Below are positions 21,801 to 33,746 of a DNA stretch of 64,000 bases, piece by piece; positions within the stretch are counted from its first letter, which is position 1; every line of letters starts with the position of its first letter. The position numbers were made by a program, and so were the translations under genes. The notes under the pieces were generated by a model. It searched no databases. It was not told where the DNA came from and was given only the letters and a program-made list of their open reading frames with translations. The stretch spans positions 11,350,236 to 11,414,235 of the forward strand of contig NC_079380.1 of assembly GCF_021018895.1 (NCBI RefSeq), written 5' to 3'. The DNA is from Seriola aureovittata. Lineage: Eukaryota; Chordata; Actinopteri; Carangiformes; Carangidae.

Positions 21801-23394
21801 ACTAGAGGAGGATCAAGTTTGAATTTTTTATCCTGTTGAGTCACTTTTTAGTGAAGTAATCTTAAACTACAGAAAACTAAAGTGCATCTGTGAGATTAGT
21901 TTAAATTGGAAATGCTTAGTATAGCAGCAGCAGTCAGGATTACTCTCTGGTCATAACTGTGCATCTTTTTTTTTTTTTTTTTACCTTTTCACAATGAAGT
22001 GCAGCTATTTATATGTAAAAGTTCAAAGACAGCGGGAGCCAAAGTCATTCTTTTGTTTAAACAGATACGCCTTGGTAGAAACATCACAGAATACCCACTG
22101 CTGTCTGTCCCTGTTCATTACATATGCTTCATGAAATATGAATTGCATGTAGTTACCCTTTTGTACATTTCCTTCAAATATATTTTTGCCAATCTGCTGA
22201 TATCATTTTAAAGGAAGCAGAACAGATAAAGTAGGAGCAACAAGGTCTTTGGAATTAGAATCTTTATTTGTAATTGACTTTTATGATTGAAACGCTGTGT
22301 ATTCTTACCTGTAACAAAATACCAGTGATTATCAGAGTATTTTAACAGTGATGATTCAGTGCTCGGTAATTTTATCATCGTGTTAGTCATTTGATATATT
22401 CATCATTTGAGTCTTGAGGTCAGTAAATACACTGCTTTGGATTAATTATACAGTACTGACACATGTGATGTGTGGATACAGCCAGACAGGGGTGCATGTT
22501 CCAAAGTTGAATTAACCAGAGGTGAAGCTGAATGAAGATTTATTAAATCAATGTATGTTTCTAATAATGGACACTTATAGCACAGTCATTTATAGTATTG
22601 TTGTTAATGAGATTACAGTGCGGCTAACCTGTAATTATGATGGTTTTGGAAGAACTGTCAAGATCAGGTAGCCAATAGAACGACTTTTCAACACAACAGT
22701 GACTCTCAGCTGTGGTATTTGGAATCCTGACCGGTAAATATACATGGTGGATTTATTTATCTGTATTTGTCTCTATCCGTTTATTCAAAGCAACAGCAGT
22801 AGCAAGGTCAAATTTGGAATTTTCATTACTGACGGCAAAATCAAGAAATAAATGGATTACTGCATACAAAACCTAATAATACATAGAATAACCACAGATG
22901 TACAACAAAATGAAAATATATGAAGTAACTGATTTTCTGTTTTGTCTGAACTACCTTACATTAAGTTACTGAAAAAATGTTGAACAAACCCAGCAAAACT
23001 GCTGAAGGTATATTGAATTTGTGGGTCTCTTTGTCGGCTCAAAAGCAGTTCATCATTGATTCCCGTGCCCGCTGCTGAAGAGTTTTTCTAAAGCCTTGAG
23101 ACAGCACTACCTTGAAGTTAATGTGCTAAAGGCACACAGACATCGTGCTCTTAGGAGATAGAAATTCATACTATCTCAATATTGCCTTTGAAAGGTCTCG
23201 CAGTGCACCATTTTCTATGGGCATATAAAGAAATGTTAAAGCACATCATTATGTAATACTGCTACCTTTAAATTACCTGAGCAAGAATCCATTTTAAATG
23301 AAGTGAGAATACAAGAGTGGCTGTATGGTGAAAAGGACGTGTATCAATACAATGATTTCAGTTCTGTGGGTAGGGCCTGTAAAATGCCTGTGTG
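21801..23394. other. AT-rich non-coding DNA
   Basis: Includes a T17 run at 21966-21982. It is otherwise AT-rich without recognisable genes or repeat families. Confidence 0.5.
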
Positions 23395-23620
23395 ACACCA
23401 ATCAGCAGTAATTACCATAGGGGTTTGAGTTTTCCTCCCGCCTCTAATTGGCCTTTGCTGTCAATCAACAAGTGATTTCTGCTCACAATTGAACTAAAGG
23501 GAATGATAGAAGCAGCGATGGCGGGATAATTGAAAATAATTGAGCAAATTGCGGATTTGAGAAGTTGGCTTCATCAGCACTGCGGGGGCGGAATATGAGC
23601 ATGTGGAGAGAGGAGAGGTG
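23395..23620. promoter_or_regulatory. Candidate conserved non-coding element
   Basis: CCAATCAGCAGTAATTACCA, CTCTAATTGGCC, GCTGTCAATCAAC and ATAATTGAAAATAATTGAGC occur within 170 bases, mixing CCAAT-box and homeodomain-type cores. The block is repeat-free and contains CpG (GCGATGGCGGG). Called from texture. Confidence 0.4.
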
Positions 23621-24299
23621 AACAGAGGAAAAGCCAGATCTTAATGATAATGAACAAAACACTCGCTTCCATTTTGCCTCCACCCCCGAGGATAGATCTG
23701 CTTATCTGAATAATCAGCCTGTGCATGTCTCAATGTCACATGCATGGGAGAAGATGAGCACCTTTGATCTCTGCATCTTGAGCTTCAGCAGCTATTCACC
23801 AGCCTGAGGGGTTACATCCTGGCCTCGGTCTGAAAAAGTCCCTCAAGCACAGAGGAAGTGTACCTCTGTGGTGCATGCAACTGTATTGGAGTCTCTGCAT
23901 ATAATTAAATGTGTGAAATTTGCACCGGGCATGTGTGAACCTGAGAATGGAGATAGGGAGAGTGTGTGTGCGTGTACATATATGGAGTATTTGTACATGT
24001 CAGTTTGATTTAATGACTCTGAAAGTGTCACATGTGTACACATATAGTATCACAGTTAATGCAAGCACTTCATACACAAACTTTATTTGGGTTCCACAGT
24101 GTGCATGTGCGCCGCAGCATAAATCAACCTCAGTCTACTAAAATTTCTTCCGTGGGTGGATTTCTGTATCTGATAGAGTAGCAAAACTGACAAGCTATTG
24201 GGACTAAAGGCGGCCCCTCAGTTTCAGTTGTTTGTCATCTTTCTTTTCTTCCTCCTACTCTCCCCATCCTCAAGAGCTGCTTACCTTCCACCAGCTTTG
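23621..24299. other. Non-coding DNA, nothing recognised
   Basis: Mixed sequence with scattered GTGTGTG and ACACA. No exon support. Confidence 0.5.
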
Positions 24300-24322
24300 A
24301 AAAAAAAAAAAAAAAAAAAAAA
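24300..24322. repeat. Poly(A) run of 23
   Basis: Homopolymer. A second interrupted A tract lies near 24440-24462. Confidence 0.95.
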
Positions 24323-24652
24323 CATCTCGCCTGCAATTTACATTTCCATATGCTGCCAGTGGCGCCAGGGAGAGTGGATAATTGGGTTGAAAGTGGTGAC
24401 GGTGAGAGCAGGATAGAAAGGGATACAGAGAAGGCCAACTGAAAAAAAAAACAAAAAAACAAGCCATTACAGGATGGTTTTCTTTTTTTCCCCTTCACTC
24501 GTCATTTTGCCATGCTGCTCTTAACCACTTGTGTAGCTGAAAAGATTTACCTTGGCCTCCCATTCTCTCTCACTCCCGCAGAATCACTCTGTACTTGCCT
24601 CCCCCAGAGCCTCGCTCCCGCCCTGCCTCTGCCTCATCCATATTCATCCTGC

Positions 24653-24653
24653 G

Positions 24654-24684
<31 letters not shown>

Positions 24685-24726
24685 GTTTCTCCGTCTCTAG
24701 CTCTCTCTCTCTCTTCCTCTCTCTCA
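24653..24726. repeat. (CT)n interrupted microsatellite
   Basis: A CT-rich run of about 74 bases. It faces a GA-rich run at 24807-24912 across an 80-base spacer, so the two tracts are inverted relative to each other. Confidence 0.9.
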
Positions 24727-24806
24727 CTGTGTCACCCACAGCATGGCGTTAATACACCAATTAGTGCTAAGAGCAGATAATGGACTCTATGTCATATTGC
24801 AAAAGG

Positions 24807-24912
24807 GAAAGAGAGACACAGAGACATAGCGAGTGAAAAAGAGAGCAAGATTGAGAGCGCGAGTGAGAGAGGGAGACCTAGGGAGAGAGAGAGAGACAGC
24901 AAAGAAGAGAGA
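24807..24912. repeat. (GA)n interrupted tract
   Basis: A GA/GAGA-rich run, complementary in composition to the CT run at 24653-24726. Together they could pair as a long imperfect hairpin in single strands or RNA. Confidence 0.85.
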
Positions 24913-26460
24913 GTGGTGGTGGAGGTGTCTTTATGGATGTGGTCTCTGAAAAAGCTGAAATGCTGCGCTTGCTGTGAACATCCATCCAATGGAAAGAGCG
25001 TGATGGGAAGAGCGCTCCGGTGGTCACAGGGTTGCTATATAAAAGCTGAGGTGTTACACCAACGCTTTGCTGGCTCCAAATACTGATGTCTGTTTGGCTT
25101 TGTTGGACTCTTAAATCCTTTTCATTGGTTTCCTCCCCTTTCACTACAGGAAGTGCCATACAGTTTCCTTTCCTGCCACTGTGTTCATATCTATGCGTAC
25201 AGGCCTTCTACTCCACTACACTGTGTACAGGAACTGCATGAAAAGACTTTCTCCATGCAGCGAGGGTAGTTCTGGAGTAGTTTGCTTTTATTTCTATATT
25301 TTCCATCACATATCACAAATAGGATATTGATTTTTCTTTTAATAATGAAAAGCTATCTTTATTCATGTTTAAACAACAGAGCAACATGTTGAAAAGAGAT
25401 GCAGGTATAATGAAGTAGAGCATAGCTTTTCATTTATTGCAACTACTGTTTGCTTGAAAATACAAATTTGAAATTATTGAGCTGATTACTTTATAAAGCA
25501 CATAGAAAAATGTGATCTACTTTTGTAGCAGGTCTTGCAACAAGAAAAATGTGATTTTTGTGTTTGGTGGTAAAGGAGGTAATTTGTCAATCACTGCGAA
25601 ACAAGAAGCTGTATAACTGTGAAAATAGGAGCTATTTGCAAATAGGACAAGGTGTTATGTAAATAATGGTGCCGCATAAACATGAGTTCTGACTAGGAAA
25701 AATTGGCATTAATCAAACATGAGCTAGAACAAATTAAAATATGCCAGCTGTAAGAGTCCATTTTCTCTCTCCTTTTGAGAAAACAAGAAATAGTCAGTAA
25801 AACAGGACCACTGATGCTTTGTTGATAAAGTCTGCCTTATCATTCAAGACATCGCTGTATTGAGAATATAAATGCAACATGGAACACTCGTGAACAAAAA
25901 GAATTGTTATTAACAATGGCTGAAATTTTCACAGTCACGGTTCAGCCTGAATGAATTTATTCAGTGCTAGATCGTCCCCACACACCAGTACAAAACCACT
26001 ACAATGCTCCACAGTGGCAGCCTCTTATCTTGGCTTTTCTTTCATTTTTTTCCCATCCCCTGTCTATTTTAACCACTCCATTTATTGACACTTATCTCGA
26101 TCATTTTATTTGGGCAAAAGTAGGAAAGTAATTATGTTGTGGTGTTTTAAAAATTGAAGTCTATTTCGAATATAGCTGGACTTTTGATCTGTATCCAATC
26201 CAAAACAGTTTCTTGTGTCTTTCTGAGATGCATCTATTTATTTGAGAGCATCTCCAGACAATAGGCCTACAACCTCTGAATACTGAGATGCAGTGTAACT
26301 TAATTAACTTAATTAACTTCAGAAAAAAAGAAGGCAGGTAATAATGATGTTTAAAGACAGTGAACTCTGCAAAAGGTTGGACATATCTGAATGAATGTGT
26401 TTGTTATGCTTTAGTAATAAAGTAACTGTATACTATGCTTGTATGCACATGTAGAGGTAA
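24913..26460. other. Non-coding DNA, nothing recognised
   Basis: Mostly AT-rich. A short (TTAATTAAC)n-like tandem occurs near 26299-26318. No genes were recognised. Confidence 0.5.
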
Positions 26461-26648
26461 AATAAGCTATTCAGTGTATATGTATATACATATGTGTGTA
26501 TAATATTATTTCAATTTTTGACCACTATGTTGATAATATTATTTATAAGAAATATATATATTCAGTTGTGATGGATAAGGTTCGAGGAATGCATGATGTC
26601 AATGTGAGTGTCCTCACAACGATGTAAGACAAGTACCTACTGTATATC

Positions 26649-26673
26649 TGTGTGTGTGTGTGTGTGTGTCTAC

Positions 26674-26704
<31 letters not shown>

Positions 26705-26742
26705 TTTGTGTGTCTGTGTGTCTACAAATACACACACACACA

Positions 26743-26780
<38 letters not shown>
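26649..26780. repeat. Compound TG-TA-TG-CA microsatellite with inverted arms
   Basis: (TG)n at 26649-26669, (TA)n at 26676-26702, a TG-rich piece at 26707-26720 and (CA)n at 26731-26780. The 16-mer TGTGTGTCTACAAATA occurs twice (26663-26678 and 26715-26730). TATTTGT (26703-26709) pairs exactly with ACAAATA (26724-26730), and the outer TG and CA arms extend the potential cruciform. Confidence 0.9.
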
Positions 26781-26782
<2 letters not shown>

Positions 26783-26790
26783 GACATATA

Positions 26791-28635
26791 TACTCTTCCT
26801 AAGATTATATTATTTATGAGTTAAGTGATCAAGCAGTGAGCGCTGCAGTAATTGTAACAAGAGACCAATGCTTGTGTTTAGTAGGGCAATCAGCACTTCA
26901 TCACGTGTAGTCACTATAGTTGTTGCTAAGAGACCGGGATGTGATGAACAACTGCTCAGACTGTGCTAAGCTTGACTTGATGCTGTAAATCTGTCCACAT
27001 TTGGCTCTCAGTGATCCATCCTGTACAGTAGGGGATGAGGTTTGCCTACAGTCTCTTCTGATCATACAGAGCACTGTGACTTTGCATAAATAACATCTGA
27101 TCTTGAAAAAAAAAAAAAAAAAAAGGGATAGAGTGTGTGACTGCCATGGAGCACAAACTACATTATGCTAGCTGTTTATTGGCGCAATGAGTCAGGCAGC
27201 CCATGAAGGTCAATTGACTGGATTTGAGAGCAGTATAACAGAGTAGGTGCTGTGTGACAGAAGGCTAAGTGGCAAAGGCGTGTAGAGCCTATTCAATAGA
27301 GCCCAATTTTAGCTATCATAATAGAAACTGACAAAGGCATTTTCAGAGGGGAGAGAAAAATTGCAACATGCACTGTGCACCCGTGCAATTATTGCATGTG
27401 ATATGGATGTTAAACAATTTCATCTGGCAGTGTAGACTACCCTGTGTGTTCACCTGGAGACCAAAGACGACCTGGGATTAATCCTGAATGAGAAGCACGC
27501 CTAGCAAGGATGAGCTGAAAATATTAAACAGAACAATATTATATAGTCTGTGTTGAGATATTTTTACTGTTCAGTCAGTGGGTTCAAAATAGTTTCCACC
27601 AGTAAAGGATCTCCGTAAGTGGCGATTGGAGGATTAAGGCACATTACATTTCCCCTCAGTATCCAATATTCTTATGTTTCAGTCACTCTAAGGACATACA
27701 GTGTATATTAAGCTTCTTATTTTAATTTTTGTGGTAATGTCTAGGAATGTAGTGTAACAGTAACACAAACAAAGAAGAGTCTTAAAGTCAGTGGATAACA
27801 CAGTCAGTTACACCTAAAGTTAGCTACCATTAGCCATTATAAACTACTATAACATTAGCTATAAACCAGACCAAGTAACACTGTAGCAGCAAAATGCCTG
27901 AGTGAATTGAAATGAAAAGGGCTTTTTATTGCAAATGAACTCAACTTTTCATTTGTAGGGGAAAGAATGTCTTATCTGTTCTTTCAAGAGTTCCACAGTG
28001 TCGCTTTACAGGAAAAATATGCCTCTGCCTGATGGGTAAAATGTTGCTTTAAAACATTTTATGTATGTATTTATAGATGTGTAAATGTATGGATGTGACT
28101 ACCTCCCTATGTGTTTGTATGCACTGTATGCACTCCATCTACTAAACCTACTTATCTGTATACTATAAAATATTATCATAACACTCTGTAGTGCTTCCTC
28201 CTGGTGCTACACTTTCCTCTATGCAGTGATGTTGACATAGTATGGTACTGTATGATAAGCATGATACAGTTCATGGCTTTGAATAAAATGTGGTATAACA
28301 TAAACGATACAGGTAATGCAGCATGTAGCCTGTATGTGTACTACAGGATGTCATAATATGTCATAATAAATGGCCTGTAGACTTAATATTCTTATTAGTG
28401 CTATGTAAAGCCTATGCCGGATCTGGTAACTGGCTAGATGAATAAAAAGAATTAGTAAATTACCAATAAATGCTGTAAGAAAGTGAATAATTGATTTTGT
28501 CAGAGACTGCGTGGGATACCAGCATCAATCCGCACAGCTACATTTAACATATAATAACAAGACTAAAGTGGCCTCAGGCCATTTTTCTATTTATACCTTC
28601 AGGAGAAAACTGCCAGTGAGAAACCTGACTGCTTA
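26791..28635. other. Non-coding DNA with A19 run and repeat-like text
   Basis: A19 at 27106-27124. Around 27780-27900 the sequence (GTTAGCTACCATTAGCC... CATTAGCTATAAACCAGACC) resembles a dispersed teleost repeat as I remember it, at low confidence. No gene is supported. Confidence 0.4.
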
Positions 28636-28760
28636 GTACGGGGCATGTTGGTAGTTCAGCAGTCTGAGGAGCAACATGTACCTGGAATGCTAGGAGTTCC
28701 AGCTCAGCCCCAAACTGCTGCTGTGTGTCATCCCCTGACTCACTGTCTTCCCATAAAAAG
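28636..28760 (+). mobile_element. tRNA-derived SINE-like element
   Basis: The order fits a tRNA-derived head: an A-box-like TGGTAGTTCAGCAGTCTGAG, then about 30 bases later a B-box-like GGAGTTCCAGCTC (compare GGTTCGANTCC). It is followed by GCTGTGTGTCATCCCCTGAC and a pyrimidine-rich CTCACTGTCTTCCC, like the 'TGCTGCATGTCATCCCC' body of teleost SINEs. The element is diverged. No tail repeat or target duplication was identified. Confidence 0.5.
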
Positions 28761-29719
28761 CCCAGTATGTGCTGTTCAACAGCTAAATCATATTTCCAGT
28801 AAGGTTTTTCAATTGTTCATAGCTTTGTATTCCTCTGATTATTTTCTTTTTACCCTCTAACCTGTGAACATCCTGAAGATCCCCTGAACTGCCAATTTAT
28901 GATGCTCCTTCGGCCCAATGCAGCACTCAATCTTGGTTTTCGGCAACTTGTCTGTGAGTGGAAGGAACAGAAAAAAGAATCTTTAGAAAAATCCATCTGT
29001 TCCCGTGCACAGGGGTGGCAAACTGTTATCTTATAAGGATCTGGTCCCTCCTGAGAATCAGTGCTTTGACATTAGACAGAAACATTGACTTTAGTGCTGT
29101 AAAACTAATGAAAAAATATAAAAAGCCCACTGAGATGCATTTAAATTCAGGGTGGCACACTTAAGTGAAGAATCCGCAAATCTCATAATACAGATGAGTT
29201 GTAGTTGTAAGGTTGCATGTAAATGAATCCCACACAATGTTGTTACTGCTTTGTTTATTAATTCACTGAGCAGACGGCATGAAAATGGTTGGATCTTTCT
29301 GAATACATCTTCATGGCTCAGTTAAACCTTTAGCCGAAATACACGGTTCAACACTGAGGCCGCGACTCTGTCTAAACATCGACCTGAATGAGTTTGAGGT
29401 CTCTCTCACAACCAGGTGCAATCGTATGCTGATTACATGCAGTAACAGGGAAAACAACTTCATCTCTTATTAAACAGTCTCATTTTTCAGAAACTCCTTT
29501 CAATGAAACGGTTTTCAGTTGCATGAGAACATTAAAAACATATCTAAACAAACTATATCTGAGAGGAGTTCAGCTGTTTGAAATGACTTTATACAGAATT
29601 AATAGAGTAATGTGTCACATTGAGTGGGAGATGACATTGGACACAGTTAACCTGTGAATCAAGTATTGAGTTTTTATTCTTAATTACACCAGTGAAATTA
29701 AACTATACCTAATTCTGCA
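28761..29719. other. Non-coding DNA, nothing recognised
   Basis: AT-rich mixed sequence up to the repeat-like segment at 29.72 kb. No coding or RNA signal was found. Confidence 0.5.
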
Positions 29720-29800
29720 GGGTTAGATGAGCATTTCAAGGACCTCTGATGGTTCCTAAACCCCACCTTGGGAAACCACGTGGGTTAGGCAACTCTGGGG
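29720..29800 (-). repeat. Possible hAT-type element terminus
   Basis: Read on the minus strand, GTGGTTTCCCAAGGTGGGG and AACCATCAGAGGTCCTTG resemble the 'GTGGTTCCCAA...GGGG...GGTCCTTGA' ends of hAT non-autonomous elements. The other terminus was not found. Confidence 0.3.
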
Positions 29801-29851
29801 GGAAAAAAAAGTCTCGTGCCAGTGTTATACATAGGAGGCAATTTAACTAGT

Positions 29852-29930
29852 GGGCGGGCAGAAGCAATTTTTCTTGCCTTAAGTCAGGGTTGGTTATAAA
29901 ATCTGTCTTGAAACTGTCTGTAGGCAACCG
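29852..29930 (+). promoter_or_regulatory. Candidate core promoter (GC box plus TATA box)
   Basis: A GC box GGGCGGG (29852-29858) lies 36 bases ahead of a TATAAAA box (29895-29901). CpG dinucleotides become frequent just downstream, unlike the flanking DNA. A start site would be expected near 29925-29930. This is a classical Pol II arrangement, but use is not shown, and a TATA-less start inside the CpG-rich region is equally possible. Confidence 0.4.
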
Positions 29931-30811
29931 AAGTGTATGTGAAAGGCAATGATGAATGCGCCAGGTTGTAATAGGCCTGATGCAGAACTGCAGTGGCAGA
30001 AAATACCGTGTGAATGGTCCTGATGAGAGTGTGCGCTGCCTGCCGACGAAGAGGGAAACTATAGTCGAGTGATCCGCTCGGTGCGTCAGGACGCACAGGA
30101 TAACCGCAGATGGCCTGTGTAGACTATCCTAATTCCAACGGGTTATTTCAAACCTTAGAGCTTTTTTTTGAGACCGCACGAGGGCGAATAGTCTACAGTT
30201 TGTAAAAAAAAAAAAATAATAATAATAAAAAAGTGGCGATCCCTTCCTGTGAACTGATAGACATCAGACATCCAAGAGTCTCATTTGCCTTACACAGACG
30301 TTTTGCGACGGTGGCACATTTGCTCACTTGCTCACCATCTAACCGGGGACGGACGGACAGCACGACTACAACTTCAATTTTGTTCATATTCCACCTCAGT
30401 TCCACATTTCCGTCGGCGCTTGACGTTGTTGTAACTCGCATGTTATTACTGTTTTTAAGCAGGACAATGGTGTCGTCGCTGTTATTTATTTTGATGCCCG
30501 CACGGGCGCATTTTCGTGAGAATCTGCTCTGTCCATGAGGATCCCCCCCCACACTCCCCACCCCACTCCCTTTATCATATTTTTTTAGTCGGGTGGATTT
30601 TTCCCCCCTCTACCGTTTTTCGTCGGTTTGTCTTTAAGATAGCAGGCTATTAATTTTTAATTCTTATGCATCCGCACGAAGACGGGACCAGAGAGGAGAA
30701 AACGAGTGATAACCAGAGGGGGAGAGAAGGAGAAGGAGGCAAGTGAGGAGGGAAGCAAGAATGAATGAGACACACTGAGCAATCAAGGAGAAGGAGATTG
30801 GTGGAATCAAG
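29925..30811 (+). other. Candidate CpG-rich non-coding first exon (5' UTR) of an unidentified gene
   Basis: CpG is frequent from about 29930 to 31110 (ACGGACGGAC, TTCCGTCGGCGC, CCCGCACGGGCGC), while most of the window is CpG-poor. The sequence ends in a purine-rich leader (30690-30811: GAGGAGAAAACGAGTG, GGAGAGAAGGAGAAGGAGG). The donor AATCAAG|GTAGGA puts the exon end at 30811. Short upstream ORFs occur (for example ATGAATGAGACACACTGA), as is common in leaders, and no main coding start is seen. The true exon may be shorter than drawn. The minus strand is open for about 120 codons over 30193-30561 but starts on GTG and has no clear homologue. The gene it serves cannot be named. Confidence 0.4.
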
Positions 30812-31605
30812 GTAGGAACGAAGAGCAGTTTTCATGTTATGTGTTCTTTAATACATGTAAACAACAGTGCGACAGTAACAGCATGTAAATGTGCACCACC
30901 CGTGCTTCCAGTATCAGCCTGCGTGAGGTGTTCAGGCGTGTAAGCCGATTTATTTATTGATATTGTCTGCTTTGACAGACACAGAGTTCGTGTTTACGGT
31001 GCGTCAACGGCAGTCGCCTCATATTTAAAATGCGCTGCTGGATGCTCGGAATTGGTCGGATTCGTGAGTGGGTCTCCTGTTTGTGGGCCTATGCGTTGCA
31101 CCGTGGCCTGCACACTGATAGATTTGGGCAATTTTAATTAATACGTACAGTGTGTGAACAGAGAGAAAAATGACTGTTTGCTTGTCCTATAACAGCTCAG
31201 TGGTGGAGGATTCAGGTCTGCAAATGTTGTACAGGTGACGGTGGAAAAAATGAGGCGGATTATGAGGCTGTTAAATCGCCAGAAATATAGTGAGGGGTGA
31301 ATAAATTCTTTCCTGAAGGAATTATTTGGCATCACACCTAACAGAAAAAAGTAGAAAATGAAAAGAGATGTCCTGGGATGTTGGCAAACATTCCTCTCAC
31401 TGCTTCTTCTTCCTCTTCTTCCATTTTTTTTTTTTTATCTGAGCAGAAGTTCCCTCCAAGAGAGAAAAAAATTAAGTAGCTCATTGACTATTAGAAGAAT
31501 AAATGCATCAGAGCAAAGTGTAGAGCTTGAAAGTGAACCACTCTGTCCAATCCCCCATGTCCCAGAGTACACCATTAATCCTCTACCTAGTCAAGTCATT
31601 ACCTA
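30812..31605 (+). other. Presumed start of first intron
   Basis: Begins with the GTAGGA donor. CpG-rich character fades by about 31110. T12 lies near 31424-31436. No further exon was recognised. Confidence 0.35.
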
Positions 31606-31890
31606 TAGGCCAGCTGTTCTCAGAGGGGTCTGGGGAGCCCCAGGAGACCTTGAGGAATTTTCCAGGGTGTCCCCAACAAAATGAGATGTAGTTTAATTTC
31701 CCCTTAAACTTAATTTATCTGAAATTCCAATTAGAGAATGTCTGTGAATGGCCATCCTGATGGGCTCATGTCTTAAATAATAAATGTAGGCTATCATTTC
31801 ACTACAGCATAAAACCACAGCAGGAATAATCCCCCTTCATATATTCAAATGTGACCCTGTAATGTTTAGGGGTTCACAACATGAAAACTG
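31606..31890. repeat. Possible hAT-type non-autonomous element
   Basis: The left end CAGCTGTTCTCAGAGGGGTC and GGGGAGCCCCAGGAGACC then CTTGAGGAATTTTCCAGGG resembles 'GTTCTCAAAGGGGGTC...CCTTGAGG' hAT-type ends. About 250 bases on, AGGGGTTCACAAC reads as an inverted, diverged copy of the left end. It shares this text style with the segment at 29720-29800. Confidence 0.35.
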
Positions 31891-32359
31891 AGGCGCTATT
31901 TTATTGTGACTATGCTAGACTAATTCCCAATGTAATAATAAAACATCTAATAAAAAGACATCAACAGCCAACACTGTAGTCATGATGGCAGAAATTAAAC
32001 CCTTTGTCTTTTTGTATTATTATGATAAAATTGAACCTGAGGAGGCAGAGAAGAAAGACCCTGAAAACAGTTATTTTCTGCTGGTAAGCCTTTTCCTCAT
32101 TCCAGCGGGGTGCACTGTGTTTGTCCTGCCAATTCTTGGGGAAAAATTGGCATGTCTACTATTCTGAAGGGGCTGAATGAAATTCAAATTCTTCAGGTGG
32201 TAAAACAGCAATATTGCAACTGTCTGATTGTGTTATCTGGGCATTCAAGAAGCTAGACTTGGAATTGGTTTACTGCCAAACACTCTCCCCGGGAAGACAG
32301 AAGGATTTATTTCCCCCTTGTCTGTGTGTCACATCACCATCAGAAAAATTATTCTCGGC
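31891..32359. other. Non-coding DNA, nothing firm
   Basis: A 61-codon frame starts at 31982, and a GTAAGC donor-like site follows CTG at 32082. The peptide is unrecognised and no good acceptor precedes it, so no exon is called. Confidence 0.45.
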
Positions 32360-32550
32360 TTTCAATGGGTGAATAATAGTCATACATTAGCATGGCATTA
32401 ATGATCATCAGACTTTTAATAAGTCACTAATCATAATTAGATTTATTTCAGTGTGTGTGACTCCAGCATTTGGGGAGGCTCTGCAGAACCTGCCTGATGT
32501 GTCTTTGCACTGACTGATTCATATTTATCAAATGCATTTGGTTTTTAAAA
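32360..32550. promoter_or_regulatory. Candidate conserved non-coding element
   Basis: Very dense homeodomain-like cores in 90 bases: GCATTAATGATCATC, TTTTAATAAG, CACTAATCATAATTAGATTT (TAATTA at 32434-32439). Complex, repeat-free sequence continues to about 32550. Called from texture. Confidence 0.4.
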
Positions 32551-33746
32551 ATGCGTGTTCGCTGCAGATGTGGGCACACAACAAATGCACGGACTCACGC
32601 TTTCGTATACAGCATGTGTGTATATGCACGCATGGTACTTTTATGACAATAAGAACAATAGTGTGTAATGTTTCCAAAGTGAGTGGTCATATGTTTCCTT
32701 TGCATTTCTGTTCCTCTCTCCTTTGTGTAATATGTAGGCCTGTGCACCCCTCACAGCTCTTTGACAAGGCTGACTAAATGAATATGTTAACAGAAAATAA
32801 GCAGAAAGAGCACTGATATGAATTTCAGAAAATGACCTATGATGTTTCACGCCCACAGGACAGTTAAATGCATTGCATCTATTCTGGTTATTAATGAATA
32901 ATGTGAAAATAACATCCACCTCATTTAAAAAAAAGATGCTGTAAGCTTTTCATATCTTGGTGATATTTCACAATGTTTCCTTTTTGCCAGTGTGGCTATT
33001 AATTACAGCAAGGGACATGTATTGAATGCTTCATGTCAGCAGAGGGTTGTTGATTTTGACACTTTATGGAGATTTGTCCTTAACCTGTGAAGGACACTGA
33101 CATATTTTTCATGCATAGAATGGGGTGAAATGAAAACGAGGGTGGCTTTTAGTAGCAACACATTATTCTACAGTTGCAGTAGGCTTTGGGGAAACGAGTG
33201 ACATAATTCAAAAAGCAGAGAAGAACTAGACCATATACCACGGCTGTAAGAATTCACCAAGTCCACGATTCAGTTCTGTTTTCTACTTTGAGATTAAAAT
33301 TGTGTGCGTTGTTCTTTAACTCAACAGGCGATAAAAACTGTGGTTACTATTGTAAAAAAAAACAAAACATTACACACAACAAAATTAAAGAGTTATAGGT
33401 TATTCTAAAATTGTTATGCGCAATAATGAAAATTTTCTATTCAGGGAAAAAATTGTTCCAGTTGAATTTTAGCACACAATGCAAAAGGGACAATGAATAT
33501 ATATATATATAAATATATAAACTTGCATACATGTAGCTACAGCTTCACAGCACAAAATATGTTGCCATTCATTTTTTTTTATTCGTTTGGTTTTTATATT
33601 AGTCCGGTCACGACTGCCGTCGCTTTTTAACAGTGAAATCATCGACCCTCTGTCTATGTGCTAGACAATCATTTTCAAATTTTGATGTGAAGTGAAAATT
33701 ATTGCACCCCCATATATTTAGCATATCCAGATGTTTACTGATGTAG

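Noticed and set aside
30193..30561. 122-codon minus-strand frame with faint likeness to the region after the catalytic core of LINE reverse transcriptases (KRLCKANETLGCL)
   Set aside because: The expected F-x-Y-L-G motif is absent, spacing does not fit, and it starts on GTG. A CpG-rich leader on the other strand explains the openness as well.
31982..32082. Possible small exon ending at CTG|GTAAGC
   Set aside because: The donor is good but the acceptor region is poor, and the peptide is unfamiliar.
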